64,000 nucleotides of DNA from Callaeas wilsoni (lineage: Eukaryota; Chordata; Aves; Passeriformes; Callaeidae), in NCBI GenBank assembly GCA_013398955.1, contig VWPU01014840.1, positions 124,001-188,000 on the forward strand, read 5' to 3'. Shown one piece after another: positions 1-12,225 of the stretch (within the stretch, counting starts at the first letter, position 1; each line of letters begins with the position of its first letter). The notes beneath the pieces were generated by a model, which was not told the DNA's origin, did no database searches, and saw only the letters and a program-made list of their open reading frames with translations. Made by a program: the position numbers and the translations under genes.

Positions 1-3000
1 TGGACTTTAGCCCTCTGAGACTAGACTGAAATAGTTAACTGGGACCATGAAAGAGTTTGAGTTTGGTTTTTTGAGTTAAGGATACTTCTAAAGAAGTAGG
101 TGGTAAAATGAATTCAATAAGCAGAGAATCTGCGTTTACTTGATGCAGTAAAATATCTGTAGAGAATAAAAGGGATAAAACAGAGAAGGTCAAGAAAGAG
201 AGAGCAGAAATCCAAATAAAACAACGTCAGGGCACAGGCAAGAATTTTAATGGTAACATAGAGTGGGTTAATAGGAAAGAGATAAATGAACAAAAGCTTT
301 TGTGAAAATGTGTCAGAAAGTGATGGTTGACAGTTACAGGGAGCAAAAAAAAAAGGAGTAAAGTTATGAAATAACAAAATAAGCAGGTAATTTTAGCCAC
401 AATAGGCAGAAGCTTTTGTAAGCACTCTGGAAATGTTAGGCACTCGTGTTTTTGTGTAGATTCAATGGAAGGAGATAGGCCAGGGGTGAGATTTTAATAG
501 ATAAGTGATCACACAATTAAATTGGGGTGTGGGATAGCATTGCTCCAAGAGAAGATGTAGCAATGGAAGCAGAAGGTTGAGAAGACTGCAGGGTAAGAAA
601 GAATAGAAAAATTGTCTGCAAAGAAATCCATGAAGGAGTTGTCAGGAGCAAGAGAGAAAAAGTAGGAAAAAGCCACAACAAGCAAAAAGCCTAAAAAGGA
701 GAGCAAAAGTCAGTACAGATCAGTGAAGTGTTCTAGAAAAATGGCTAGAATTACTTGTCATAATATTTTGTGAATGAAAATTAGCTTAGAAATGCTCAGA
801 ATAATGTCAAGTAAGTGGAGAAGGAGTAGACAAGGACATACGAAGATGATATACTGGGTGATTTACAGTGACAGAGTGTACAGTGAGGGGAAAATTGTGA
901 CAGTCACCTGCAGTTCATCAGACTTGGCGAGGTTACTTGTCCTCTGGTAAGACACAGGACAGTCTGGAACAAGTTGTGTTGAAAGTCTTCTCTGATCAAC
1001 AGGATGCAGCATGTCTGAAGCATCTCCCATGCTTGTACTCTCCTCAATATACCAACAAATCTTTTGGCTAAGGCAGTTAATGAAGTTTCTTCTGTTCACT
1101 TTTTAAAGCAAGCAACATTTCTATTTTGCCCCAGCACTCAGGAGTACTTTATCTCTGATTTGTACCTGTTATAACCTACTCCAGACTTAAAAGTTTTGAG
1201 AAATTGCCTTTTGGATTTGAAGTATGTGCTGCTGTATGTTAAGAAGAAAATCAATTTCAAGATTCTCAGAGATTTTCATTCATACTCTTTTCAGTTAGTC
1301 AGATTACTGTTCCATTTTCATTCAAAGTAAGCTGATGAAGTTTTGGGTACTGGGTACACAGGTATAGGAAGTACATTGTTTTCTGGGTTATGGTAGCACC
1401 ACAAATGAGCGATGCTGCACAAGGGTGCAGTATGTTGTTCCCCAATAAAAGGTTCATTTTTGAGTGTAGTCAAAATCTGGATTGAGACTTTAATCTTAGT
1501 AATAAAGAAAGCAATGCCAGAAAAGATCTTTTTTATCGGTGCTAGGAATGTACAGATGTAGAAATATTTTGTATGCTATATTCCAGCTTTTTAGGGTGTT
1601 TCCAAGGATTTATGAAGCTTTGGAAGGATATAATGTGCAAATGCTACCTGCAGTACATCCACTGGAAATACTGCCACTTTCCAGCTTTGCTTTTGTCACT
1701 GACTAAATTTCAGGTACTGAGTACTTTTAATATCAATGCTTAGTCAGAGAACCTGGGAGAGCTAGATACTGATTTGTGGCTCAGTATAGATAATTTCAAA
1801 AATGAGGAAAGTCTCATGTAAGGGTTCCAGTAATGTTTTCTCTAAAATGAAACCTTCCCTAAAGCATTGCTATATAATTATATGCAAAAAAAGGATTTGT
1901 ATTTTCTTTATGCTCTGTAGAGTCTGTGGTTCCTTCCATACTTGAACCTTGACCCATTGTGCTATAAATTTTATCCCATCTGCTTAGCGTTTCCTGACTA
2001 TTCTTTAAATATGGCAGTACTAGAATATCAGGATCTTTCATCACTGTCCATCTTTTTTTTTATTCAGCAATAAACATGCTGCCTACAGAGTAGATACATT
2101 TTACTTCAGCAGTATATAAAAGCATAGTTATTCTTGTTAATTTTCTAGTCAGATGAAAATACAGAAATCCCAGTGTGAAAATGTTTTTCCTGTAATCATT
2201 TTACAGGAATAACAATAGAAATAGAAATCATTTTACAACGATAGAAATGCTTGAGTATATATGTTTCATATTCTGAGATGTGCTGCTTTGTTACATTCTC
2301 ATATCCTTCTTATTTAGGTAGCTTTATTTTGGATATATACATATGTATATACTTGGACTCAATCCAAAGCTCTTTAAGGTCTACCTAAAGACTGTCATTT
2401 ACTGCAGTACATTTGGAGTCATGGCCTTTATGCAAATGAACAGGACTAGCAATAGGTTAATTTTAATACCCTAAATAAAACTTTCTAATCACACAATTTT
2501 TCATGATTTGAAATGAAAAATCGAGAGAAGATTAAAATTTGTTCTTAAATGAGAAAGCCTTATGTGGCACTTTTCCTATCTTCCTATAACTTCCTGTGAA
2601 GTTATTTCATTATTTGCATGATTTTCTCACAGGGAGAAGAGCGAAGGGCAAAGTTTAGCATGCGTTTGTCAGGAAGAGCAGTTGCAGTTCTTCCAGTTAT
2701 GAGTCTTTTTTTGTATGTCCTTCCATGTCATCTTGTTGGGTCTGGGTTCTTTAGGCCACCTGTGTCCATCAGAGCTGTAAATGCACCATTTTTCATGTTC
2801 TTGTGAGTATGTAAAGTCTAGGACAGATACTACATGTACTAAGCTGTTTACACAATGCTGATTCAGTGGACTCCAAGTTCTCTCAATAGTTTTGTATCTT
2901 CTAGAAATTTTCAGAACAGTCTTCATTCTTCTAGTCGTAATGTCTTTTGATCTTCAGCCTCCTCATGGAAGCCCAAAAAATAACCTATTCAGAAAGATGA

Positions 3001-6000
3001 AAAAATTGGAGTTAATTTGTTCCCAGAAAAGGCACCCTCAGGGAGCAGCAGTCTTCAGGTACACAGAAGGCTGGGTGTGTAAGAGGTAGTAAGAAAAGAA
3101 TGAATTGAATGGGCTTTTGGAGTGAACAGTGAGGTAATATATTATCAAAAAATTTTTGTTGTTGCTGAGTGTACGAGATCTTGGAGCACAAGAGCACGTT
3201 GGCTAGACAAGTTTGGGAATCAGCCTCACTTGATACTGATTTTGAACAACTACGTAGAACTCTGCCCACAACTGACTGAATTTTATCAGGTCTCCCTGAA
3301 AGTAGCGAGTAAGGCAAGATAACCTCCCAAGGCCTTCTACATCATTATCTTTTCTGACATTTTGAGATACAGATATAGATACATAGATCTCTAAGATGCC
3401 TTATTCCTACAATAGATGAAGTTGTCTTTTCTAATTTTTAGTAGCCAGTTGCCTACTTTTAGAAAGATTTTTTTTTTTTAGACCTGAGACACAATAAAAA
3501 CCCTGCAGTAAAGCATGTGCTTTCCCCAATAAGGACACAATGGATGTTGCAGCATAGCATTGCTTCCGTCAGGCCTGTCCTCATCACCAGCTATTGCCAT
3601 GGAAGATTTTAAGAACTTGTTTTATAACCTGCACATAGATCTGATAAAATGAGGTTTGGCTGTATCTGAAAAATCCCCTTAGTTGTGTGATGGCCACTGC
3701 TGGTGCTACCAGAGTCACATTCCCTATAAATGAATGTTCTCCAGACCTAAAAAGTTTCCAGTAAAATGTTGGCTCTTTTCAAGCCAACCACAAAACACAC
3801 TAACATGCCAGGCATTTCCTTTAGGGTGCTGCTGCTTTAGTTTCTGTGCTGTGTTTCTTCAGTGATTTCAGCTGTCCTGAAATAATCACCCTCAGCTGAG
3901 AACCCATCTGAAAGTAAAGGTTCAAACCCTTTAAATATATATAGAGAAGATGTTGTATTTTTTAGCTGCATGTGAATTGTGACTGATTGTCTATCAGCCC
4001 ATTTAGCTCCGGTATGACGCCTCACAACTGGAGCAGAGAAGTCCATAGTCATAGATCCTCTTTGAGGGACTAGAGCAGGACAGGAAAGGGACAGCTGGTG
4101 AGGAACAGAGCCTTGCATCCTACAACACATGCACTGGGGAATTCCTCCTGGCCCATGCTGCTGTGGGTGTTAGGAGAGAGGGTGTCCTGGCTCCAAGTTT
4201 TATGCTTTTATTATAAAGTTCAGGCTGCTGTAATCTTTAAGGGAAGTTGTAAGAACAACTGAGTGGGATGACTAAGAATATCTTACTGTCAAAGATGACT
4301 AGTGCCACAGCTCAGCTGTGTCTGTTCATTGTACCCCATCAGCTTATTGGTGTATTTGATGAACAGTCTTGAAGTGAATCAGCACTTCTCTGCAGAAAAA
4401 GAAAAGCTCCTATTCACTTTGCTTCTTTCTTTTCATACAAAATGGAAGAGGAGCATCTTCATTCCAACTCCATTCTGAAGAGATCCATCACATACTCACA
4501 TTGTCTCAGATGAAGAATGGTAGTGCTCTCCTGCATTGCTTCTTTACTCTTCTTTACTTCCAGTTCAAACTATTTCAGGGAATTATGGGGCCAGATTTAC
4601 TGTTGTACATCTTTCCCTTTCATGATTTCAGGTCTCCTTCACCCTTTTCCCTACTCTGTGTGTCTAATCCCTAGGTTTGCACACAATATGAAGATGCAGC
4701 AAAGCTGTATTTGTCATGTTAGTCTATTACTACTTGGACCTTTGAAGTCAGCTGGCTTCCCTCTTGTCTAAACATGTCTCCAGGTCTATTCAATACCTTA
4801 AGTGGTCAGCCAGAATGTGTTTGTGTTGCCAGAGACAGCATTTCCACAGCTTGTTGTAAGAAGAGTGAAAAAACCAAGACTACAAGCCACAGCTGCCAGC
4901 ACTTAACTGCTGTCCCTGCTACAAAAGCAGCTGACTTTGTCCACCTGATAATAGCCAGGTGTCATTGTTCAGGAGGTGTAGCAGATCAGGCCAAGCACAC
5001 TTTGTTTGCCCTGAATATTGAGCAAAGGGGAGCCTTGGCCAAAGGGAGATGCAGTTGCTGTGGCTTTGTGAGAATGCAGATGAAAAGGGAGATTGGAAGA
5101 CAAAGAATGTGACTCTGAGTATTATGGCTGGCCAGTCTGTCATTCTGAGGATCAAATTCTGTAAGTAGATTTGGAGTTTTTTCCAGCTGGCAGTTAGATG
5201 GATGAGCATCGCTAGTGAGAGTTTTCTGGACAGGACAAGAAAGGTTTTATCAAAAAGGTACACAGTGAATGTTGAAATTGGTATTCTTACTGGAAACCTA
5301 AACCAGTGTGTGTCTGTTGTAATCACAAGTTACAGAAATTCTGCATGACATACTGTTACTGAAACATGTTGGATTAGTGCTGAGCTCTCACAGAGTCCAT
5401 CTGTTATCTGTAGCCTCGTATGCTGAGAAGTAAGGATCATGTTTTGTTTTCTCACATTCCATAGTGCTGAGCCTCTTACAGAATAAATTGAGTGAAGGGC
5501 AAGATCTGCACCACATTTTGCAAACATAATCAATTCATGTGCTTAAACGATTATAAACATCTTAATAAGAAGGTGTGATTTTGACTCCTTGACCTGGGCT
5601 CACTTTCAAATCCATACCCAACTACAGCTGGTTATGTGGGCTGTGAAATCGAGGAGTTTGAGGGTCACATCATTGACTGTCCTGAAGAATGGGCAATTTT
5701 AACTGGCAGTGGCTTGGTGAGCCCACCTAGGCTCAGGTGTCACTTTGGTTTGGTTTCACCATCAGGTTGGTAACTGTTCCATAGATAAGCACCGAGTAAT
5801 GAACAGCTATCCAATCCTGGACTGTATATAGGCCTTTTCATTAGAGGCAACTGTGCAGAATAGCTGCTATTGTAGATTGTTACCTAAAAAAATCTCCCTT
5901 TTTGATCTAGCTGGAATGCTACTGCTATGAAATTTATCCAGTTCTTTTTACTTCTGCTTATCATTTGCACAAGAAACAACTCAGGGGTTCTCATTCCAGG

Positions 6001-8439
6001 AATCACGCTTTTGGGTAGCATTCTTAAGCTTATCTTTCTTTTGCAGAAAACATTCACTGCAGCAGCTGAATAAGCAATTATGATATCATAGCAGTCTAAG
6101 GTTGTGCAGATATTAACCTCATTTCTTGCTTTGAACTCCCACAAATTATGGCAATCCTGTTAAGATTAGCAAACTACCTTTTTTTAAAACAACCTTTGCT
6201 TGTACACATCATGTCTCTGTAAGCGTAGTTCAGAACTAGCACATGAATGCATCATGTGTACATAATGTTTGAATATTTTTGACCTTAATCATGCTCTAGC
6301 TGATGTATTTTCTCCATGACATCTTTCGTAAAATTAGAGAACTCAGTTCCAGCTGTGTTTCTGCTGTCTCCTTCCCAAGACTCCTGAAATCTCTTTCAGA
6401 ATCCAACATAAACCAGGTGTCCATTAGGATAGGCATCCTCACTGTTACCATACTAACAGAGCTCAAGTTCTTTTGGCTGCCCTGCTGCACAAACTTTTGT
6501 ACAGGAACAAAGTAGTGAAAAGCTGCATTGGATTTTATCCAAAATAAACTTGGATTTTCTGAACTAATCAGTTAGCATGCAAAATTACTGTATCTGATGA
6601 AAAGGAAGTTAATACGCTCCCCTATTAACAAAACTCTGGTTTATCCTCAAATTTTTCTGTCTTGTGATACCAGAAAGCTGAACAAGTGTTCCTCAATTTT
6701 ACGAAATTGATCTGACACTGTATTCTTGCATGTTACAATTTTCCTGTAGGGTTTCTCCCTCCAAATAAAAGGGCACGTTTAATCTGAACACAGATGATGT
6801 CATCAGCCTTTCCCATTAGGGCTTTGTCTTTAGGATGCCTGAGATTTCTCTTGCTGATTTACATGAAACATTGTGCACTTGGCAAAACTGTTGAAGGAGC
6901 ACCAGGTAGGTTCAGAAGAGCAATACTGTTGTTCCTACTTGATCATTGTTAGCACTGCAGCTCTGAGGTGTGCCAGAAGCCTACCAGCTGAAGTAAGAGA
7001 CATGTGATTATAGTCAAGAAAAAAAAACCCATTCTTTTCAGTGAAATTCCTTGAGATGTCATAATCAGAGTAGTTTCTACCTTCTGCTTCCCACTGCCTG
7101 ATTCTTTGCCCACCTAGTGGTACCAACTCATAGGAGAGGCTGCGGAGAGGCCACAGCCCCTCTGTGCTGTTGGTCCCCTGAAGAGGGTGTAAGAAGGCAC
7201 AAATGGTCTCAGTATGAACCTTTTGCTCAAAGATTTCCGACTGGGAACCACATGAATGTGCACGTGTGTACAGCTGAATCTGCAACAAAGCTGCAGCTGG
7301 GAGATAGTAAGTCTGTCCTGTTTCTAAATACTCATTAGCAGCTCTTAATGCCCAAACAGAATCACTTCTCGTGCAATCAGGAGTTGACACCTAATGTGTG
7401 AGACACACACTTTGAGATTTTGAAAGAGTAGGGATTCGCCTGTGAATTACCATTTTTAAACCAAACTGCAAAGCCAAGAGAAAATGTTTTTCACTGTTTA
7501 ATTGTTACATGTTAGAAGAATGGCCTTGAGGGTGGAGTGCTTTTTTTACTGCTTGTTTTTCACTTCCCTCTATTCTCAGGAGATGTTTGGCAGGATCTTT
7601 AGAGGATATGAATTGTGATGTCACCAAAACAATGAGCCTGGATCACAGTTCTTCTTCAACAAACTCTCCATGATCCTTCTTTGTCTGGATGCACTCCTAC
7701 AGACAAGCTTTCTTAGCTTGGCCTGCTTTGAATTCTTGAGTTATTTGGTTGGAGTAGAGGTGTGTTGCCAGGGCTTGGAGGGAAGAGCTGGTGTCCAGAG
7801 CCAGGGATTGTCCTTCTGGGGAGGAACTTGGCTAAAGACTCATTTGTACAAAGCCCTGCAAAAACCTGCAGCCAGCTCTGCATTTCAGTTAAATGTGTAT
7901 CATTTTTCAACACACTTAAGATTGATTGCAGACAGCAGCACTAAAAATGAGGTTATTTGTAATCCTTTGTATGAAACTTGATGCATATGATGTTTGTCAG
8001 CCGGAGGGCCCCAGACAGGGTCCCTGTTCCTAGAGAAGAACTTAGACACAAATGCATGGATTTCAGGCAGATAGTTATTTACTAGACTGGTTTAATCCGA
8101 AGCATTATAAATCGCATTCAGCTTTCAGACACTGGCGTGAATTCTGGACACACTGGGAGATTCAAGAGAAATATTGCCTTGACTTAGTAATGACAGAATT
8201 TTGACCATTATTTTGGGTATGTAAGATTAGAAGAATGACCTGGGTCATAGAGTACAGAGCACTGTTAAAAACTAACTTAAATGTAATTCTGTTTATAAGT
8301 ACAATGATTTTCTTACTAAAACATGTTTGGTTTACTTGATTCCATAATTTTGATTATTGTTTACTGTAATAATCCTGTAATACTGCAATATTGGTTGACA
8401 GGAACAATGTCCTTTCACAGGTTTTACTTAACTATGCTT

Positions 8440-8660
8440 AAAGTGGTCTGTTTCTCCCAGTTTCTCCTCATTTAGCAGGACTTTGGTTTCCCTGACCATC
8501 CTCCTAACCTTTCTTTACACATTTTTCATTTTGATGTAATCTTTCCGGAGCAGGGAAAGCCAGAATTCTGTGCAATACTCCAGAGCTTTGCACTGTAGAA
8601 TTGATAACTGCCTTGAGTACCTACCTCAAAATGACTCATGCATCCTAAAATTTCACTTAA
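8440..8660 (-). repeat. Old CR1-like LINE 3' fragment
   Basis: Wording such as cctcctaacctttctttacac, followed by a phrase about Gcaatactccagagctttgc, matches the reverse complement of CR1 3' coding sequence, heavily diverged. It has no clean end and is probably an ancient copy. Boundaries are approximate. An unrelated chance resemblance cannot be excluded. Confidence 0.45.
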
Positions 8661-9275
8661 TTCTCTCATTTTGGCTTTGAATTATAATCACTAGTTGTGA
8701 ATATAGGTTGCTCCCTGCAAAAAAACCCCCTGAATTACTGGAGGGAATTACCTTCTCTATGTGCTTTCAGCTGCTTTTGTCCTCCCCACGTATCTGCCAG
8801 CTGAGCAGATACAAACTCTATCTGATGTGTGTCAAAGAAAGAGCGATCGTGAACATTTTAAATATTTCAGCTTATTTTAATAACTGCAACAAGTTAGGAG
8901 GTGGGTATGTAGACAGATGGAAGATGGCTGTAATGGCCCTAAACAGGAGCACCTGAGAATTATGGCTTTGTAAGTGGTGTAGCCAGAGGAGGCAGATGCT
9001 TGTTCTTACAAAACTCTGCAGAAAGTAATTTGTGAAGACGTAGTATTGAATATAATGAGGCTGTGTTCATTTCAGATGTGCTTGGACCAAAACTAAGGAT
9101 GAGACAATAGTGTGTGCTCCCTGTTCTGCCACCAGCTTGATGTGTAATTTGGGCAAGTCATTTCATCCTTCTGTACTTCATCTTCTCCATAAAAAACAAG
9201 TATATGAGATTTGCCTTCCTCTGCGCAGCAGCAACAAACAAATGGAAGGATATTACTTATTTTTCATTAAGTAAT

Positions 9276-10355
9276 CGGTCACAGGATCATTTATGTTGGA
9301 AGGGACTTGAAATCCTCCAGTTTAGGCATTCTCATAGTAAAGGAGTGTTTTCCTATGTTCAGATAGAACTTCATATGGTATAATTTCTGTCAATTGTCTC
9401 TTGTCCTGTCAGTGAACACTATGGAGAGGAGTCTGACTCCCTCTTCATCCCTTCCTCTCAGGTATTTATAAACACCAATCAGATACCACCCACCTTAAGC
9501 CTCCTGTTCTCTGGACTGAACAGTCCCAGCTCTTCCTGTGTCTCCTTACATGAAAGACACTCCAGTGCATAGATCGTCTTGGAGGCCCTGCATGGGACTC
9601 AGTACGGCAAGTCCATGTCTTTCTTGAACCGGGGAACCCAGGACTGGGCACAGCACCCCAGATGTGGTTCCATCAGCGCTCTGCAGAGGAGGATCACATC
9701 CCTCTGTGTGCTGCCAATGCTCTGTCTAATGCAGACTAAGATGGTGTGGGCCTCTGTTGCTGGGAAAGAGCATTGCTGGCTTTACAGTTAGCTTGGAGTT
9801 CACCAGGACACCAAGGTCCTTCTTTGCAGAGCTGCTTTACAGCCGACAAGTCCAAGTGTGCACTGCTGCATAGGCCTTATTCCTCCCCAGAAGCAGGACT
9901 TTGCATTTCCCTTTGTAGAGCTTCCTGAGGTTCCTGTTGGCCCATTTCTCCAGCCTGTTGAGGTTCCTCTGGATGGCAGCACGACCCTCTGGTGCATCAG
10001 CCACTCCTGCCAGACTTGTATGATTTGTAAGCTGGTGGAGGGTGCACTGCTTCCCCGTGTCCACCACTCACCTAAAGTGTCCGTTGTGAGCTTGTCTGTG
10101 ATGATGTTGTAGGAGATGGTGTTGAAGTCTTACAGATGTCATGGGAAACAACATCAACTCCCACATCTGCTAAGCTAGCCACCTCCTTGTCAAAGTCTGT
10201 GAGATTATTAACTAATCATATGCTTAATCATTATGCTTAATGCATGATATACCCTTCATAAATCCAGGCTGACTTCTGCCAGTCATGTTCTTGTCCTTCT
10301 TGTGTTTGGACATTGTTTCCAGAAGGATTTGCTCCATCACCTTCCCGTAGAATGA
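9276..10355 (-). mobile_element. CR1 LINE, - strand, left part of an interrupted copy
   Basis: Read on the - strand this is the 3' part of a CR1 retrotransposon. The 3' end is at the left (ggatcatttatgttggaagg, the usual start of a reversed CR1), and the reverse-transcriptase C-terminal region extends rightwards to the phrase ccatcaccttcccgtagaat. The copy continues at 10979 after a + strand CR1 that splits it. Many stops and frame breaks show it is dead. Confidence 0.85.
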
Positions 10356-10978
10356 GAAGAGTGTGCCAGATGGGCGAAAAGTCAATGGCATCATGACCTG
10401 TATCAAAAATAGTTTGACCAACAGGGCCTGGGCAGTGATTTTCCCCCTGTACTTGGCACTGGTGGGGGCACACCTCAAGTCCTGTGTCCAGTTCTGGGCC
10501 CCTCACTGTAAGAAAGACATTGAGGAGTTGGAGCATGTCCAGAGAAGGGAATGGAGCTGGGGAAGGGTCCTGGAGCATCAGGAGCAGCTGAGGGAGCTGG
10601 AGGGGCTCAGCCTGGAGAAAAGGACGCTCAAGGGAAACCTCGCTTTCTACAGCTCCCTGACAGGAGGGTGCAGCCATGTGGTATTTGAGCTCTGCTCCCA
10701 GGGAACAAGGGACAGGACAAGGGCAAACGGCTTCAAGTTGTTCCAGGGGTTGTTCAGGTTGGACATTGGGAAGAATTTCTTCACTGTTTTCAGTTGGGCA
10801 AGTATTGGAACGGGCTGCCCAGGGAGGTGGTGGAGGCCCCATCCCGGGAAGTGTCCAAGGAACGCCTGGACGTGGCACTCAGTGCTCTGATCTGGGTGAC
10901 ATGGTGGAGATCAGTCACAGGCTGGACTTGATGGTCTCAAAGGTCTTTTCCAACCTGAATGATTCTGTGATTCTGTAA
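10356..10978 (+). mobile_element. CR1 LINE 3' end, + strand, inserted in another CR1
   Basis: This is a 5'-truncated CR1 starting near agatgggcgaaaagtcaatg and running through the end of the reverse-transcriptase region into the 3' untranslated part. It closes with the family's characteristic short repeats (gattctgtgattctgta). It interrupts a - strand CR1 that resumes directly afterwards, so it is the younger insertion. The open frames on either strand here, up to 213 codons, are remnants or antisense of CR1 and are not genes. Confidence 0.87.
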
Positions 10979-11170
10979 GAGGCTGACCAGCTTGTAGTTT
11001 CCCAGATCTTCTCTCTTGTCCTTCTTGAAGTCAGAGAGACACTTGTTCTCTTCCATCCTGCAGGAACTCCTCTCATTCATCATGAGCTCCAAGATCATCA
11101 TTTGTAGCCTGGCGATGTCGTCATCCAGCTCCTTCAGCACTCATGGGTGAAACCTGTCAGGGCCATCAGT
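10979..11170 (-). mobile_element. CR1 LINE, - strand, right part of the interrupted copy
   Basis: The phrase gaggctgaccagcttgtagt and the following bases continue the reversed CR1 that broke off near 10355. In intact reversed CR1 copies this phrase directly follows the cttccc-type sequence at 10341-10355. The right boundary is a 5' truncation near the phrase cctgtcagggccatcag and is approximate. Confidence 0.78.
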
Positions 11171-12125
11171 CAAAAAACTTAGGAAACAGAGAGAAATCAT
11201 TAGAAAGCTGTCCCTCTGGATAACCAGATAGGGTTTTTACATAGTTCGCATATTTCTTACACAAGGAGCTGTTCAGTGTTCAGGCTACAAGATAATTAAT
11301 AGAAAAGTGTGACTTACGTTGTATTCCAAGTTCTGATACACCTGCTGTGCAGTGAACTTTTGCACTTGGAATATGAAGCAAACCTGTAGTGCTTGTCAGT
11401 TCATTAACAGTATTCAGTTTTATTAAATTAGAAGCTTGCAAAAATATACTCACACAAATTATTGTCTTCAGTGTGGTTTTCCCCTTAGTTTCAGAGTTGG
11501 TATAGGTTGGTAACGGGATTAATTTTTCTTTCATATGTTAAGTGATCAAAATACCATATACCTTTTTGATCCTCTCTACAGTACTTTCGCCTTTACAGAC
11601 ATACTTCTGAGTAAAACATTGAAAACAGATTAACTGGATAATAACCTCAGGAAAAAAATAGTTCTGCAAATTTGCCTGTAATGAAATTCATCTGTCTTTC
11701 ATATCAAGTATTTGATTTATCCTGTATTCTTCAGGATTTTAAAAGGTTGCTTATTGCTACTGCTGCTTTTGATAATAAAGGAGTGCAATCCCAAAGATCC
11801 TTTTATTTGGCAGGACTATCTGAACTGTTTTCTGCTGGTGTATCAGTCCATAGGCTGTGTCTTTGTATGGAAGGTTAGGAGAAAATGCAGTTTGCTTTAT
11901 GAAGAGAGGAAAACCTCCAGCACTGGGCTTTATTGCAAGGTGCTGACAGGTGCTTTGTTTGGCCATGGCTGATTTTGTATGGGTGCCCTGTTCTGTGTGT
12001 AAGTCAGGGAAGGGAAAACTGACTTGCTTGTGTTTGGTTGGGTTTTTTTAACGGGCAGATGCAATACCATTTATTAAGGTTGTATTAAATATATTGTGTT
12101 TTTCTCTCTTTCCTCATTTCTGCAG

Positions 12126-12225
12126 ATCTGTCAGTGGAAGAATGCTGTGACAAGGGTGTTGAATGGGCAAATAAAAACAGAATATGTGATTCTCTGCCAT
12201 TAATATCCGAGTCTAGAGAATGCAG
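12126..12225 (+). CDS. FBLN1: FBLN1 exon 2: first anaphylatoxin-like module
   Basis: This exon follows a tctgcag acceptor and ends before gtacat. With one base from exon 1 it encodes Asp-Leu-Ser-Val-Glu-Glu-Cys-Cys, a middle stretch, and a close at Glu-Ser-Arg-Glu-Cys. The paired cysteine and later single cysteines are the start of the anaphylatoxin-like fold of the fibulin-1 N-terminus. Length is 100 bases. It enters after one codon base and leaves after two (AG), and the next exon supplies C, giving Ser. The preceding exon must therefore end in phase 1 with the signal peptide. Confidence 0.93.

Larger units (their letters stand above)
1..12125 (+). other. Probable FBLN1 intron 1 (partial) or upstream DNA
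   Basis: No exon, CpG-rich promoter or signal-peptide coding segment ending in the required phase was found here. The sequence is AT-rich and all open frames are short and without recognisable protein character. It holds an old CR1 fragment near 8440-8660 and a nested pair of CR1 elements at 9276-11170. The rest looks like plain unique intronic sequence. The assignment as intron is inference, because exon 2 starts at 12126 and exon 1 is not visible. Confidence 0.6.

Noticed and set aside
6935..7390. A 151-codon open frame on the - strand.
   Set aside because: It has no recognisable domain or signal peptide and no splice or promoter context. The length is possible by chance in 64 kb.
10237..10878. 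A 213-codon open frame on the - strand.
   Set aside because: It is antisense to a + strand CR1 insertion and runs into an older CR1, with no independent protein features.
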